DNA of 64,000 nucleotides from Pseudomonas sp. ML2-2023-3 (GCF_037055275.1 NZ_CP146343.1:1398501-1462500); one strand, 5' to 3'; positions 9,500 to 19,001 are shown, counted from the stretch's first letter. The notes: generated from the letters alone by a model not told the origin. Made by a program: numbers and translations.

Positions 9500-9680
9500 T
9501 TCTGCAGTTGTTGCTGTACCACGATTCACCTTTCAGGTTTTGCGATAGCTGAATAATGGATGACGTAAACGGCCTACCGGCCTGACGAAGAACCTGTTTT
9601 AAAAATTGGCTCAGCAAGAAGCCGTTAGCCTTTTCAGGATCGTCAGGCGCGACTCTCATCATGGCGCGGGTGAATCATCC
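9500..9680 (+). other. Noncoding end of the IS110-family element
   Basis: There is no credible gene. This stretch lies between the IS110 transposase stop and the left terminal repeat of the next IS. By analogy with IS110-group elements it probably belongs to the IS110 copy as its structured noncoding end; the exact border is not visible. Confidence 0.4.
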
Positions 9681-9750
9681 GGTAATCCCCCCTGAAAAAA
9701 GTACGCATCAGAAGTAGAATTTTCTCCTGACCGGATCAAGGAAATTTTGC

Positions 9751-10017
9751 GTGAAGACATCGCGTTTTTCAGACAGTCAAATCATGGCCATTCTCAAGCA
9801 AGCAGAGGCTGGAACCCCAGCCCCAGAGCTATGCCGTGAGCACGGCATCAGTTCGGCCACGTTCTATAAGTGGCGTACCAAATTCGGTGGCATGGACGCC
9901 TCGCTAATGGCTCGTTTACGTGAGCTGGAGGAAGAAAACCGGCGGCTTAAAAAAATGTATGCCGAAGAGCGCCTCAAAGCCGAAATCATCCAGGAAGCCA
10001 TGGCAAAAAAGTGGTGA
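9751..10017 (+). CDS. IS3-family OrfA (IS407-like), 88 aa
   Basis: A helix-turn-helix_8 transposase protein: [40 protein letters not shown], then a leucine-zipper-like tail [20 protein letters not shown]. It ends in a slippery heptamer A-AAA-AAG (10005-10011), where a -1 shift leads into the orfB frame to make the OrfAB transposase. OrfA is intact, but orfB is interrupted further on, so no working transposase is made. Confidence 0.88.
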   Translation: MKTSRFSDSQIMAILKQAEAGTPAPELCREHGISSATFYKWRTKFGGMDASLMARLRELEEENRRLKKMYAEERLKAEIIQEAMAKKW

Positions 10018-10680
10018 TGCCATCTCGGCGACGAGAGATGGCGCAGGAGGTGGTTCGCTCAGGTCGGTGCAGTATCAAGCTGGCGTGCTTGGCCTTCAGG
10101 GTCAGCACCACGTGCTATCGCTATCAGCCGCGTTTGGCGTATGAAAACGCCGAGATTGCCGATCATTTAATCCGCCTGACACACAACCAGCGAAACTGGG
10201 GCTTCGGCTTATGCTTTCTGTACCTGCGCAACGTCAAAGGCTATCGCTGGAACCACAAGCGGGTGTACCGGATTTACCGCGAGCTGGAACTGAATCTGCG
10301 TATCAAGCCGCGCAAACGTATTGTGCGCGAGAAGCCCGAGCCGCTGGCTGTTCCTGAAGTCAGCAACCACTGCTGGTCGATGGATTTCATGCACGACCAA
10401 TTGGCGGACGGACGCAGCTTTCGAGTTTTCAATCTGATCGACGACTTCAACCGCGAAGCCCTGAGTATGGAAATTGATTTTTCGCTTCCGGCTGAACGTG
10501 TGGTGCGAGCGCTGGATCAGGTCATTGAGTGGCGCGGGAAGCCACAAGTCATCCGCAGTGACAACGGCCCGGAATTCATCAGTGCCAAACTCACGGGTTG
10601 GGCTGAAAAACGGGGCATTCGTTTGGACTATATTCAGCCGGGCGGCGTTTTTCAAGGTACTTGTCGCGTCAACCATCCAA

Positions 10681-11727
10681 CTATGCCGCTCTTTTCTCGG
10701 CCTGCTGCTCCCGATCCGGGTTCAGCATCACCGTCCCTATTGGCTCCCAGTTACGCGTCTGACCTGACCAGCGTTCCGGGCTTTTCTTCCGAGCTCGTTC
10801 GTACAGGTCATGCCGCCGAGCCAGGATCTGATGATCCAACCCACGATGGCGCTCTGACGGCGTGACGAAGCGGATCCGGCTATGCCGATGCTCGTTGTTA
10901 TACCAGCGCATAAAATCCCTCACCCAGACCCGTGCGGCATCCAGGCTGGCGAAGCCTGCCTGCGGCCATTGCGGGCAATATTTCAGCGTTCTAAACAGTG
11001 ACTCCGAGTACGGATTGTCATTGCTCACTCGCGGCCGACCACGGGACGGCGTAATGCCCAGGTCGTACATCTTGCTCAACAGCGTCAGCGATTTCATCGG
11101 TGCTCCATTGTCCGAGTGCAGCACCAGCGGCTCGTATAAACACTGCTCGCCGATCACGCTGCGCTGCAGCAGCGCAGCGGCTTTTTCGCCGCTTTCTTCT
11201 TCGTAAACTTCCCAGCCCACGGCCTTGCGGCTGTAAATATCCTCGATCAAATACAGGTAGTAATACTTGCCCCGTATCGGCGACGGCAAGTACGTGATGT
11301 CCCACGACCACACCTGGTTGGGCGCTTGCGCAGCGTGCGTTGTCGGTGCTGCGTAGCGCCGGGGACGCTGGCTACGGCCTCGATGCTGTTGCTGGCCCGC
11401 CGCTCGCAAGATGCGATAAAACGTGGCCTCCGACGCCAGATAACGTGCTTCGTCAGCCAGACGCGGAACGATCTGGCTCGGAGGCAGATGGGCGTATGCC
11501 GGGCTGTTGCACAGCGTCACGATGGCTTGCCGCTCGATCTCGCTCAAGGCATTACGCGGCGTAGGCCGCACGGTGGTCGTGCGGGCATCGGCTTGAAGCA
11601 CCTGCGTTTCGGTCCACCGTTGCAAGGTTCTGAGCGACAGCCCTACCTCTCGGCATGCCAGGACTTTTCGGGCCCCGGCCACCACTGCTTCGACCAGCCA
11701 AGCTACGAGCAACTGCCGTTCCGGCAA
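10681..11727 (-). CDS. IS3-family OrfB of the inserted element, 348 aa
   Basis: The integrase catalytic core is complete: Asp in [11 protein letters not shown], Asp in [10 protein letters not shown], Glu in [13 protein letters not shown], followed by the usual [10 protein letters not shown] tail. An N-terminal HTH (LSLRTLQRW) and HTH_21-like region precede it. It is probably made as an OrfAB fusion through the frameshift at 11778-11772; the listed start is only the first in-frame start codon. Confidence 0.88.
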   Translation of the reverse strand: MPERQLLVAWLVEAVVAGARKVLACREVGLSLRTLQRWTETQVLQADARTTTVRPTPRNALSEIERQAIVTLCNSPAYAHLPPSQIVPRLADEARYLASEATFYRILRAAGQQQHRGRSQRPRRYAAPTTHAAQAPNQVWSWDITYLPSPIRGKYYYLYLIEDIYSRKAVGWEVYEEESGEKAAALLQRSVIGEQCLYEPLVLHSDNGAPMKSLTLLSKMYDLGITPSRGRPRVSNDNPYSESLFRTLKYCPQWPQAGFASLDAARVWVRDFMRWYNNEHRHSRIRFVTPSERHRGLDHQILARRHDLYERARKKSPERWSGQTRNWEPIGTVMLNPDREQQAEKRAA

Positions 11728-11732
11728 AGAGG

Positions 11733-12233
11733 TCAGTTGTCCTCGCTGTCGATCCCCCAGTAATCGTTGAGCTTTTTTCGCAGCACCAACAGCGCGGCGG
11801 TTTCGGCCAGCGCCTTGTCTTTGCGGCGCAGTTCACGCTCAAGTTCCTGGATGCGTTTCTTGTCTTTACGCGCTTGTTCGCGGTCGTCTTTTTGCTGGGA
11901 CTTTTCAGACTTTTGGCCGCTGATAAATGACTGTCGCCAGGTGGCGATCTGTTCGGGATAAAGTCCTTTGCGGCGGCAATATTCTCCCAGGTCGATTTCG
12001 GCCAAACCGGCGGCTTCAAGGACAATGGCGAACTTGGTTTCGGCTGACCAGTTCTGGGATGACGGCTTGGTTTCGGACACTACATTCCCTTCGGATCTGA
12101 ACTGTTTGCGCCAGTTGGACAAAGACATTTCGCTGACCCCTTCGCGCCGGGAAACCTCGGCCATCGTCAGGCTCAGCGGGGGAAGCAGCATCTTGAGCAA
12201 TGCGGCTCTACGTTCAGATGAATAATACGGCAC
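11733..12233 (-). CDS. IS3-family OrfA of the inserted element, 166 aa
   Basis: It has two helix-turn-helix segments: LTMAEVSRREGVSEMSLSNW and a second around FAIVLEAAGL...YCRRKGLYPEQ. A long charged coiled coil follows (RKDKKRIQELERELRRKDKA). The frame is open to 12290, but I prefer the GTG at 12233 (product MPYYSSERRAALL), which follows AAAGAGA. Near the end the heptamer A-AAA-AAG (11778-11772 on the minus strand) allows a -1 slip into orfB; the shifted frame [20 protein letters not shown] is open. Confidence 0.85.
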   Translation of the reverse strand: MPYYSSERRAALLKMLLPPLSLTMAEVSRREGVSEMSLSNWRKQFRSEGNVVSETKPSSQNWSAETKFAIVLEAAGLAEIDLGEYCRRKGLYPEQIATWRQSFISGQKSEKSQQKDDREQARKDKKRIQELERELRRKDKALAETAALLVLRKKLNDYWGIDSEDN

Positions 12234-12586
12234 GACCAGTCTCTTTCCGCCCCCGATATGCTTTTTCAGGAAAAATCGGAGAGGCGACAACTATCCTGAC
12301 ACCGGGGGCGGGCAACCCGCAGCAAAACGCTTACGTCGAGCGCTATAACAGCACAGTACGTTACGACTGGCTGGGGCATTACTTGTTTGGATCGATAGCG
12401 GAAGTTCAGAATTACGGCACAAGCTGGATCTGGACATACAATCACGAGCGCCCGAATATGGCCCTCGGCGGCATAACCCCTAAACAGAAATTGGCCCTGG
12501 TGGCCTGACCTCTATTTTTGACGAGTATTAAAAATGGGGGGATTACCATTCACCCTTGGGTCTTCTTTGTTGGCTGCCACTAACCC

Positions 12587-13525
12587 CTATTCCGCGCTCA
12601 TTTCCATTACCGGACTTAAGGTGCCTAGCCACGCGACGAGGCAAATTATGACGATCGCCATTGTAAATTCCAGCGTCATGCTGCGGCGCAATGCATTAAC
12701 TGCAACAGAATATTCTCCGTTGCGAACTGACTTTTCTAGTACCGGGCTTAAGTGGAAGCGGTTGAGCGCGGCTAACACGATCATTCCGGCAAAGAGCAAG
12801 GTTTTCAAAAATAGAAGTTGGCCATAAGTACTGAGCATCACTTCATCGAGGTTTGGTCCAACGATAAATAGGTAATTGACTATTCCAGTGATGCTTATGA
12901 TTGCCACAATCACTCCGCCGGCCGACTCAAAGCCAGTCAATACCCGAGCAAGAATTTGTGCTTCCTGCTCGCTTTTGAGCGATTTTAAACGCAGTAGTAG
13001 GGCAAATGCCGCTAGAGCACCTAACCATCCACCGGCGGCCAAAAGATGGAAAATATCACTGATAAAATGCCAGTAGCGTCGACTGCCCTCATCCATGGCA
13101 CCGTGCCCTGTCCATGCTAACGTCGCCAACGCAATCGCTCCGCATACAGTCACCATCCAGAGACTGAGTGTCGGAAATCTTTTATTCAGCGCTACGCCAA
13201 TAATTGCCATAACCAAGGCAGCTATGCGGACCATCCAGGTCAGTCCGACGTCAGTCCCCATGAGGACCATTTGGAAAATATGGTGATGTAGTTCCATGAA
13301 CCCCGATACACCGCTCATTGCTTTCGCAAGCAACAACATTGCTGCAAGGGATAGAGCTACACCTACAACAGAAGTACCGTAAAGAAGCGACTCAAAATTC
13401 AAGACCGTGCCCGATACTCTTTCTATTCCCCTAAGGCTGTACAAGCCGAAAATTGCCAATCCGAATAACAGCATCAGGTCTAAATAAAGAGCAAAGCGAA
13501 CCACAATATTTATTGAGTCGCTCAT
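12587..13525 (-). CDS. copD: Copper resistance inner-membrane protein CopD, 312 aa
   Basis: A polytopic membrane protein with about eight hydrophobic helices. The conserved [33 protein letters not shown] and [18 protein letters not shown] segments of the CopD family supply conserved His residues likely to handle copper. CopD acts with periplasmic CopC and is thought to bring copper into the cytoplasm. It starts 3 bp after the copC stop on the same strand, so copCD is an operon. The IS block ends only about 40 bp beyond its stop, so anything once downstream has been cut away. Confidence 0.92.
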   Translation of the reverse strand: MSDSINIVVRFALYLDLMLLFGLAIFGLYSLRGIERVSGTVLNFESLLYGTSVVGVALSLAAMLLLAKAMSGVSGFMELHHHIFQMVLMGTDVGLTWMVRIAALVMAIIGVALNKRFPTLSLWMVTVCGAIALATLAWTGHGAMDEGSRRYWHFISDIFHLLAAGGWLGALAAFALLLRLKSLKSEQEAQILARVLTGFESAGGVIVAIISITGIVNYLFIVGPNLDEVMLSTYGQLLFLKTLLFAGMIVLAALNRFHLSPVLEKSVRNGEYSVAVNALRRSMTLEFTMAIVIICLVAWLGTLSPVMEMSAE

Positions 13526-13528
13526 GAA

Positions 13529-13912
13529 TCATTTCACTTTGAATGAGAAGTTACCGGTGATCGGATGAGTGTCCGAGGAGACAGCACGCCATTCGACTTT
13601 GTAGGTGCCTGTGCTCAAAGGTGCTGCCGGTGTAATCACCATCGTTTTCGGATCACTGCCACCAGCGACGCTGGCCTTAACACCCATCGGGGAGTTCGGC
13701 ATCCCAGGCATATCGGTCATGATCAGTTTTGCACCTGAAAACTGAGTAGTTAGATTTTCAGAAAAGTGCAGCTCAATTTTCGAAGGGGCCGCCGCATCCG
13801 AGCCTTCTACCGGAGTAGAAGAAAGGAGCTTTGGATGTGCTTGAGCTACTGCACTCAGAAGCAAGCCCGCAGTAAGTGCAACAGCTACGGTCGTAGTTTT
13901 AAGGAATGACAT
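13529..13912 (-). CDS. copC: Periplasmic copper-binding protein CopC, 127 aa
   Basis: The signal peptide ends at AVAQA, leaving mature HPKLLSSTPVEG with His1 as the Cu(II) amino-terminal ligand typical of CopC. The small Ig-like fold follows, with a Met-containing loop (MTDMPGMPNSPMG) that fits the Cu(I) site and SSDTHPITGNFSFKVK at the end with the second conserved His. Length is standard. Start supported by GGAGTC before the ATG. A CopR-type box lies about 200 bp upstream at 14111-14126. Confidence 0.95.
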   Translation of the reverse strand: MSFLKTTTVAVALTAGLLLSAVAQAHPKLLSSTPVEGSDAAAPSKIELHFSENLTTQFSGAKLIMTDMPGMPNSPMGVKASVAGGSDPKTMVITPAAPLSTGTYKVEWRAVSSDTHPITGNFSFKVK

Positions 13913-14110
13913 GCAAGACTCCTCACAGCAAGAGCTGTTGATTCGAGGTTTGTTTGGGAATATCTAGTTTTTTACTTTTCGACGCTTGTTAAAACCACTG
14001 GCGAATACCTAGCAGGTTCAGTGTCCTATGGCGGAACGAACAGGAGGAGCTCACAAGAATCTCCACGTCACAGCGCAAGTACACGATGCCACATGAATGT
14101 AAACTGTTCG

Positions 14111-14126
14111 ATTACATTTCAGTCAG
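14111..14126 (-). promoter_or_regulatory. CopR box of copCD
   Basis: Minus strand CTGACT-GAAA-TGTAAT. It differs by one base from the copA and cupredoxin boxes and faces copCD. The copC leader would be long (about 150-200 nt); I see no other element in it. Confidence 0.65.
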
Positions 14127-14163
14127 CTTGGGGCGGTTTTTTGGCTATTGGATGGCGCGGATA

Positions 14164-14184
14164 AGGGGCCTAAATACGGCCCCT
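14164..14184 (-). terminator. Hairpin after copS
   Basis: AGGGGCC/GGCCCCT with a 7-base loop, then TTATCC on the minus strand, about 90 bp after the copS stop. A plausible terminator of copRS, but the T-run is weak. Confidence 0.45.
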
Positions 14185-14272
14185 CTTCGCGGCGTATCAC
14201 GAGCTCTAACTCATTCAAAAAGGGGCCTTTAAGCTAATCCCATACTGCGTGGTTTAATATGTGCAGCTTGTC

Positions 14273-15661
14273 TCAGGCCTTTTTTTCGTCTGCACTAGGA
14301 AGCTCTATATTGAATGCCGTTTTCCCACCAGATGACGTACACCATATCTTGCCGTCATGCGCCTCGATTATCGATCGGGTGATCGATAAACCTAGCCCGG
14401 CGTTGCTTGGGCTCCCTTCTCTACGCGCAGGGTCCACTCGATAAAATCGATCGAAAAGCTTTTCAAGATGCTCAGGCGCAATGGACTCTCCAGGATTTTC
14501 CACTACGACCAATACCGACGTTCCTTTTTGTTGGATATCGACATTGATGCACTTCCCTTCAGAGGTATACCTGAGCGCATTTGATAGCAGATTAGAGATG
14601 GCTCGGTGCAGCATTAGAACATCGCCTCGGACGCTACCCCGCCCTGAAACCGTGAGGCCAATCCCTCGCTCATCAGCTAGTAGAGAGTAGTACTCCTGTA
14701 ATTTCTCCACTATCTCTACTAGGTCTATCGGTTTCTTCTCGTGTGAAATCAGACCGTTGTCTGATTTTGCCAGAAAAAGCATGTCATCAATCATCCGACT
14801 CATACGCTTCAAGTCATCAAGATTTGAATACAAATTGTCTTCGTAGTCCTCAATATTTCTTTTTCTAGAAAGCACTACTTCTGTGTGGGTCATCAAATTG
14901 CTGACCGGCGTCCGTAACTCGTGAGCGATGTCCGCGGAAAAATTCGATAAACGGACAAATGCATCATCCAGCCTGGATAACATTGCGTTGAACGACAGCA
15001 CCATCTGCTGAAGTTCTTTAGGAACAGATGCTAAGGGAATGCGCTCCTTAAGGGATTTAGCTGACATTGAAGCAGTGACCCGAGTGACTTGACGTATAGG
15101 CCGCAGACCGCTGCTCGCGACCATCCAACCCAAGGCAGCACTGATCAGCGCGCTGATCACCAGCCCTATCCAAAACCACCGCTCAAGTGTCTCGAAGAAA
15201 GACATATGCTGAGTCACATCAAAGATCAACATAACGGTTAATGGCCTGTCTTGCCCCGTCACGATCACTTGTGCAGTCACTCCACGGAACATTTTCTCCT
15301 GCTCCCGCCACTCCCAGACGTTGCTGTTCGGGATCGTACGAAATTCCTCTGGAACATCGATCGAGCCGGGATCAGCAAACAGTAACTTCCCGTCACCATC
15401 GATTATTATGGCAGTCAAATCACGGTGAGCACCAAGCAGCGCCTCCAGCTCAGGCTTAACATCACTGAATTGATCGATGCTATTCAATCCAGTCAAAATT
15501 CTCTGAGTAGAATGGAGCTTTTCGCTTAGTGCCTGTTGATCCAGCATCTTGAAGTGATGCTGGCTAAGGTTATTGAAGCTGAGGCCGGCAATAGTGAGCA
15601 CCGCCGTTACAGCCAGCATGAACATCAGACTCATACGGCTCGTCAGAGACATTCGCTTCAT
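14273..15661 (-). CDS. copS: Copper sensor histidine kinase CopS, 462 aa
   Basis: Inner-membrane sensor of the CusS/CopS/CzcS family. TM1 lies at about 12-32, a periplasmic sensor region at about 33-160, TM2 at about 163-183, HAMP ([17 protein letters not shown]) after it, and HisKA with [16 protein letters not shown] (phospho-acceptor His247). The ATPase has the N box ([13 protein letters not shown]), G1 ([10 protein letters not shown]), F box ([12 protein letters not shown]) and G2 (NAGLGLSI). It overlaps copR by 4 bp (ATGA), so the two are translated together. The neighbourhood (copR, PtrA-like gene, cupredoxin) repeats the PA2810-PA2807 order of P. aeruginosa. Confidence 0.93.
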   Translation of the reverse strand: MKRMSLTSRMSLMFMLAVTAVLTIAGLSFNNLSQHHFKMLDQQALSEKLHSTQRILTGLNSIDQFSDVKPELEALLGAHRDLTAIIIDGDGKLLFADPGSIDVPEEFRTIPNSNVWEWREQEKMFRGVTAQVIVTGQDRPLTVMLIFDVTQHMSFFETLERWFWIGLVISALISAALGWMVASSGLRPIRQVTRVTASMSAKSLKERIPLASVPKELQQMVLSFNAMLSRLDDAFVRLSNFSADIAHELRTPVSNLMTHTEVVLSRKRNIEDYEDNLYSNLDDLKRMSRMIDDMLFLAKSDNGLISHEKKPIDLVEIVEKLQEYYSLLADERGIGLTVSGRGSVRGDVLMLHRAISNLLSNALRYTSEGKCINVDIQQKGTSVLVVVENPGESIAPEHLEKLFDRFYRVDPARREGSPSNAGLGLSITRSIIEAHDGKIWCTSSGGKTAFNIELPSADEKKA

Positions 15662-16347
15662 TTCGACTCCGAATCAGGAGAGTCGAGCATGTAACCCATA
15701 CCTCGCGAGGTATGAATCAGCTTGACCTCAAAATCATCATCGATTTTGGCTCTCAGTCGCCTGATCGCCACCTCGATAACGTTGGTATCGCTATCAAAAT
15801 TCATGTCCCAAACTTGGGAAGCGATAAGCGATTTTGGCAACACCTCTCCTCGACGACGCAGCAACAGCTCAAGCAAAGCAAACTCTTTAGCTGTCAGATC
15901 TATACGTTTACCTCCACGGATGGCCCGACGCTTAAGCAGGTCCACTTCCAGATCGGCCAATTTCATATAGGTTTGCGAGGGAGCGCTGCTACCCCTACGC
16001 AGCAGCGTTCTAACGCGAGCCAAAAGCTCAGAAAAGGCGAACGGTTTGATCAGGTAATCATCTGCCCCGAGTTCAAGGCCCTTCACTCGATCTTCGACGC
16101 GGTCTCGCGCCGTGAGGAAGAGCACGGGAACATCCTTCCCGGATGCACGTACCTTCTGGAGGACTTCCCAGCCATCCAGCCCAGGCATCATGACGTCGAG
16201 AATCAGCAGGTCATAGGCTTCGCTCAAGGCGTGCTGAAGTGCCTCTTTGCCATCGGTAAACCGATCAACATTGAACCCCGCCTCGGTGAGTCCTTGCTGC
16301 AAATAGATGCCTATTTTTGGTTCGTCTTCAGCAACAAGAAGTCTCAT
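15658..16347 (-). CDS. copR: Copper response regulator CopR (OmpR family), 229 aa
   Basis: I placed the start at [11 protein letters not shown] (16347); the frame is open 21 codons further but those residues match no receiver domain. The receiver domain has acidic pocket E8/D9, phospho-acceptor Asp51 ([10 protein letters not shown]), the conserved Thr in VLFLTARD and Lys in [10 protein letters not shown]. The C-terminal winged helix ([33 protein letters not shown]) is of the OmpR/PhoB type and would bind dyads such as CTGACA-N4-TGTAAT. One such box lies 64 bp upstream of this start, between copR and the divergent PtrA-like gene, so copRS is probably self-regulated. Confidence 0.94.
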   Translation of the reverse strand: MRLLVAEDEPKIGIYLQQGLTEAGFNVDRFTDGKEALQHALSEAYDLLILDVMMPGLDGWEVLQKVRASGKDVPVLFLTARDRVEDRVKGLELGADDYLIKPFAFSELLARVRTLLRRGSSAPSQTYMKLADLEVDLLKRRAIRGGKRIDLTAKEFALLELLLRRRGEVLPKSLIASQVWDMNFDSDTNVIEVAIRRLRAKIDDDFEVKLIHTSRGMGYMLDSPDSESK

Positions 16348-16410
16348 AGGAGTGGCTCTCAAGTAATTATGAAACGGAGTCTGCAACGAAAAACACAAGC
16401 CAAGCAGCAA

Positions 16411-16426
16411 CTGACAGAAAAGTAAT
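16411..16426. promoter_or_regulatory. CopR box between copR and the PtrA-like gene
   Basis: CTGACA-GAAA-AGTAAT lies in the divergent gap. It can serve the PtrA-like gene at 16554, copRS, or both. Confidence 0.65.
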
Positions 16427-16553
16427 ATTGGCTTCAGGTATATGTCAGCGACCGCTGTCTATGGTCAAAAATGAGCATTTCCCTAATGCTCAGCCGACTC
16501 TTCAGCATGAAACGTATTTGGAGCCGGAAAACAATTCCAAAAGGAGCGGCACC

Positions 16554-16907
16554 ATGAATCGCTTAAAAGTTCTTATTCTTGTGAGCTCGCTACTCGTCTC
16601 GTCTTCTCTATGGGCTGAAAGTGGCGGAGACCGGGTTGTCGAGCGTATGGAAAACCTGCGCAACAAGGCTGAAGCTGTGCTTATACAAGCTGAAAGAGCT
16701 CCTGAAGGGCAGCGTCATGTCCACATGGCCGAGCATATGAATATGCTTGGGGAGATCATGAGTCAGCTCCATCAAGATCACCCAGACGCATCGATGTCAC
16801 CTCAGCAGCACCTCGCTTGGATGGAAAAGCACGACAAAATAGTTGATGACGTTTTGAGCCAAATGCAGCGTGAGCACAAATTGATGCTTTCTGAAAACCA
16901 TCAGTGA
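16554..16907 (+). CDS. PtrA-like exported protein, 117 aa
   Basis: The ATG at 16554 has AAGGAGC 6-8 bp upstream and gives a normal signal peptide (MNRLKVLILVSSLLVSSSLWA). Upstream in-frame codons lack both. The mature protein begins ESGGDRVVERMENLRNKAE, the same S/G-GGDR block as the other small exported proteins here, followed by a helical, His/Met-rich tail (RHVHMAEHMNMLGEIMSQLH, then DASMSPQQHLAWMEKHDK) that could bind copper. Its position next to copR matches ptrA (PA2808) in P. aeruginosa, though this protein is longer than the 65- and 68-residue relatives in the window. Confidence 0.75.
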   Translation: MNRLKVLILVSSLLVSSSLWAESGGDRVVERMENLRNKAEAVLIQAERAPEGQRHVHMAEHMNMLGEIMSQLHQDHPDASMSPQQHLAWMEKHDKIVDDVLSQMQREHKLMLSENHQ

Positions 16908-16946
16908 CCAACCTAGTCTCATTGGGGTTTGTTAACCGCTCCGCTG

Positions 16947-16980
16947 AACACGGCGTTACCTGGGCGCCGTGTTTTCTTTT
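16947..16980 (+). terminator. Rho-independent terminator after the PtrA-like gene
   Basis: AACACGGCG (16947-16955) pairs perfectly with CGCCGTGTT (16965-16973), followed by TTCTTTT. Confidence 0.85.
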
Positions 16981-16985
16981 GAAAA

Positions 16986-17001
16986 CTGACAGAAATGTAG
17001 T
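16986..17001 (+). promoter_or_regulatory. CopR box of the cupredoxin gene
   Basis: CTGACA-GAAA-TGTAGT, immediately behind the terminator and 72 bp before the cupredoxin ATG. Confidence 0.7.
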
Positions 17002-17073
17002 GTTCAGGTCAGTTAACTAGCAGCTCATTCCCTTTAGCATAGCCAGTGATTCCCTCTTACTCTCGAGGTCACC

Positions 17074-17610
17074 ATGAAAGCTAAGCTCATTACCCCTGTT
17101 ATTGCGGCAATCACCCTAATCTTCGGTGCTACGGCGATCGCCAGTGTTGGTCATGGTAAAGAGGACATCGGCCAGCCCGGTGTCTCTTCTAAGGTTACCC
17201 GTACGGTGGAAGTGGAGATGGGTGATGTTTTCTTCAAACCTAAAAGCATCGACGTCAAACCGGGTGAAACGGTCCGATTCGTCCTTCGCAATGAGGGTTC
17301 GCTGCTGCACGAGTTCAACATCGGCAAAGCCGCTGCTCATGCGGCACACCAAAAAGAAATGGCGAACATGTTCCAGAACGGGGCGCTAAGCCCCACCGGG
17401 GCCGGGAAAATGATGAGCGACATGGGCCATAGCATGGGAGGGATGAAGATGGTCGAAATGGAACACAACGACCCGAACAGCGTGCTGATCGAGCCAGGCG
17501 CAACCAAGGAGCTGATCTGGACCTTCAACACCACCACTGGGCTTCAATTTGCTTGCAACGTGCCGGGGCATTATCAATCAGGGATGGTCGGTCAGATTGT
17601 CCTGAAGTAG
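17074..17610 (+). CDS. Periplasmic cupredoxin-domain protein, 178 aa
   Basis: After a signal peptide (cleavage near AIAS) the protein is one cupredoxin domain with a type-1-like copper site: His79 (LLHEFNIG), Cys161, His166 and Met171 (FACNVPGHYQSGM). Between them a Met/His-rich insertion (residues 85-135, with MMSDMGHSMGGMKMVEMEH) could hold extra Cu(I). It corresponds in place and build to PA2807, the copper-induced cupredoxin next to ptrA-copRS. It is probably a periplasmic copper carrier or electron carrier in copper tolerance. Confidence 0.88.
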   Translation: MKAKLITPVIAAITLIFGATAIASVGHGKEDIGQPGVSSKVTRTVEVEMGDVFFKPKSIDVKPGETVRFVLRNEGSLLHEFNIGKAAAHAAHQKEMANMFQNGALSPTGAGKMMSDMGHSMGGMKMVEMEHNDPNSVLIEPGATKELIWTFNTTTGLQFACNVPGHYQSGMVGQIVLK

Positions 17611-17745
17611 GTCGTAGTAGGCTGCAAACCACGCGTCGACGAAAGCGTTGGCGCGTGATAATCAACCGGCGTTCGATCCGCGCAGATCACGTTACCCTGG
17701 AAGAGTTGCGGGCACCATTGGAGGCCATAGTGAGGAGGCGCTGAA

Positions 17746-18651
17746 TTAGACTGGTCGAAACTCGATCGTCAGATGGCTGACCTCGTGAACCGACTTGAGA
17801 CGTTCACGAATGCTGTCGGCATTCGCAGTGGCCTCACCAAGGACGCTGACGATTGCCGCATGGGCTTGTGGCCCAATCTGCCAGACGTGCAAGTCCGTAA
17901 TGGTGGCATCCCCCGGCGTCTCAACCAGTTCACGGATTTCCTCGGCAACATGCGCATCGGTCTGATCCAGCAGTACACCTGCAGTGACCCCCATCAAGGT
18001 CCATGCCCACCGCGCAATAACGATGGCACCGACGATGCCCATGACCGGGTCCAGCCACACCCAGCCGAGATAACGGCCGGCGAGCAGTGCCACAATGGCC
18101 AGAACCGAAGTCAGCGCGTCCGCGATGACGTGGACGTAGGCCGATTTCAGGTTGTTGTCGCTCCCGTGATGGGCATGGTCATGATCATCATGATCGTGCC
18201 CATGGCCCAGCAGCAGGGCGCTGGCAATGTTGACGATCAAACCGGCAATTGCGATGAGCGTAGCGGTGCCGAACTGCACGTCCGTTGGCTGGAAGAGGCG
18301 CATGACAGACTCAACGCCAATTCCCAGGGAGACCATGCCGAGAATCAACGCCGAGGCAAACCCGCCTAGGTCTCCAACCTTTCCGGTACCGAAACTGTAG
18401 CGCTGGCTGGAAGCGTGGCGTTTTGCATATCCGTAAGCGACGGCCGCGATGCCCAATGCTACGGCATGGGTTGCCATATGAAAGCCATCGGCCAGTAACG
18501 CCATTGAGCCAGTTATATAACCGGCGGTGATCTCGCCAACCATCATCACAACGGTAAGTGCCACAACCCAAAGCGTACGCTTGGCATTATCGTCGTGCGC
18601 TGAGCCAAGGAACACGTGGTCGTGGGTGTGTTTGATGTCGATACTGCTCAT
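17746..18651 (-). CDS. dmeF: Cation diffusion facilitator, DmeF-type Co/Ni exporter, 301 aa
   Basis: CDF-family inner-membrane antiporter. I chose the ATG at 18651 (MSSIDIKHTHDHVFLGSAHD); the frame runs on upstream without a family match. There are six TM helices. The first metal site is HxxxD-like in LLADGFHMATHAVAL, the second in HVIADALTSV, and a His-rich cytoplasmic loop (GHGHDHDDHDHAHHG) lies between TM4 and TM5. DmeF members export Co(II) and Ni(II). The RcnR-type repressor gene lies 20 bp upstream on the same strand, the usual dmeRF arrangement. Confidence 0.88.
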   Translation of the reverse strand: MSSIDIKHTHDHVFLGSAHDDNAKRTLWVVALTVVMMVGEITAGYITGSMALLADGFHMATHAVALGIAAVAYGYAKRHASSQRYSFGTGKVGDLGGFASALILGMVSLGIGVESVMRLFQPTDVQFGTATLIAIAGLIVNIASALLLGHGHDHDDHDHAHHGSDNNLKSAYVHVIADALTSVLAIVALLAGRYLGWVWLDPVMGIVGAIVIARWAWTLMGVTAGVLLDQTDAHVAEEIRELVETPGDATITDLHVWQIGPQAHAAIVSVLGEATANADSIRERLKSVHEVSHLTIEFRPV

Positions 18652-18670
18652 GAGTGATTCCTGACAGCGT

Positions 18671-18946
18671 TTACTTGGAGTAGCGGCGAATGGCTTCAAG
18701 AAGCTCTTCGACGCCCTTACTTCGCTCTTCTTCACTGAGAGCAGGGTTCGCGACATGCTCACGCGCATGCTCCTCGATGATTTCCTCCATCAAGCCGTTC
18801 ATGGCACCGCGAGTGGCGGCAACAAGGTGCAGTGTTTTGGCGCAATCGAGATCCGATTCCAACGCTCGCTCAACCGCTTGAAGTTGTCCGGCGATACGTT
18901 TTACACGCTTGAGAAGATCATCTTTGTTTGCTGCGATATGGCCCAT
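18671..18946 (-). CDS. dmeR: CsoR/RcnR-family metal-sensing repressor (DmeR type), 91 aa
   Basis: An all-helical DUF156 (Trns_repr_metal) protein. It has His3, Cys35, His60 and His64, exactly the Ni/Co ligands of E. coli RcnR, which separates it from copper-sensing CsoR (Cys-His-Cys) and formaldehyde-sensing FrmR. It is the first gene of the dmeRF operon, with GGAGAGG before the ATG. A C-tract operator lies just upstream. It should release DNA when cobalt or nickel is bound, so this unit is independent of CopR. Confidence 0.9.
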   Translation of the reverse strand: MGHIAANKDDLLKRVKRIAGQLQAVERALESDLDCAKTLHLVAATRGAMNGLMEEIIEEHAREHVANPALSEEERSKGVEELLEAIRRYSK

Positions 18947-18978
18947 GGGATACCTCTCCTACCTATACGTCGCACATG

Positions 18979-19001
18979 ATAGGCATACCCCCTATACCTA
19001 T
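18979..19001 (-). promoter_or_regulatory. RcnR/DmeR-type operator
   Basis: ATAGG-CATA-CCCCC-TATA-CCTAT: an A/T-rich inverted repeat flanking a run of five C, the layout recognised by RcnR/CsoR-type repressors (inverted repeats around a G/C tract). It lies 33 bp upstream of dmeR. Confidence 0.75.

Larger units (their letters stand above)
10644..12308 (-). mobile_element. IS3-family element inserted in the IS407-like element
   Basis: It is 1665 bp, flanked by the 5-bp direct repeat CGGGC (10639-10643 and 12309-12313). Imperfect inverted ends can be aligned a few bases in: TTTCAAGGTACTTGTCGCG on the left and TGTCAGGATAGTTGTCGCC on the right (inward). Both reading frames are intact, so this is the younger and possibly still active insertion. 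Confidence 0.85.
10011..12508 (+). pseudogene. IS407-like OrfB split by insertion of another IS
   Basis: The 5' part (10011-10643) encodes the DDE core up to IRLDYIQPG, with WSMDFMHD (first Asp) and IRSDNGPEF (second Asp). The 3' part (12314-12508) resumes at NPQQNAYVERYNSTVRYDWL, containing the catalytic Glu. Joining 10643 to 12314 restores a seamless 275-residue frame (211 + 65 codons including stop), which proves a simple insertion. As it stands the first half reads on into about 70 unrelated residues. Confidence 0.9.
9681..12546 (+). mobile_element. IS3-family element (IS407-like ends), interrupted by a second IS
   Basis: Inverted ends GGTAATCCCCCC (9681-9692) and GGGGGGATTACC (12535-12546) bracket orfA and orfB. 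Removing the inserted 1665 bp plus one copy of CGGGC leaves an element of about 1.2 kb, the normal size for the IS407 group. The host direct repeats are not obvious; both flanks also share GGGTGAAT in inverted orientation. Confidence 0.8.

Noticed and set aside
17655..17744. Short frame ending RADHVTLEELRAPLEAIVRR between the cupredoxin and dmeF
   Set aside because: Reads like the tail of some protein and may be a gene fragment, but 30 residues without a family match are not enough to call it.
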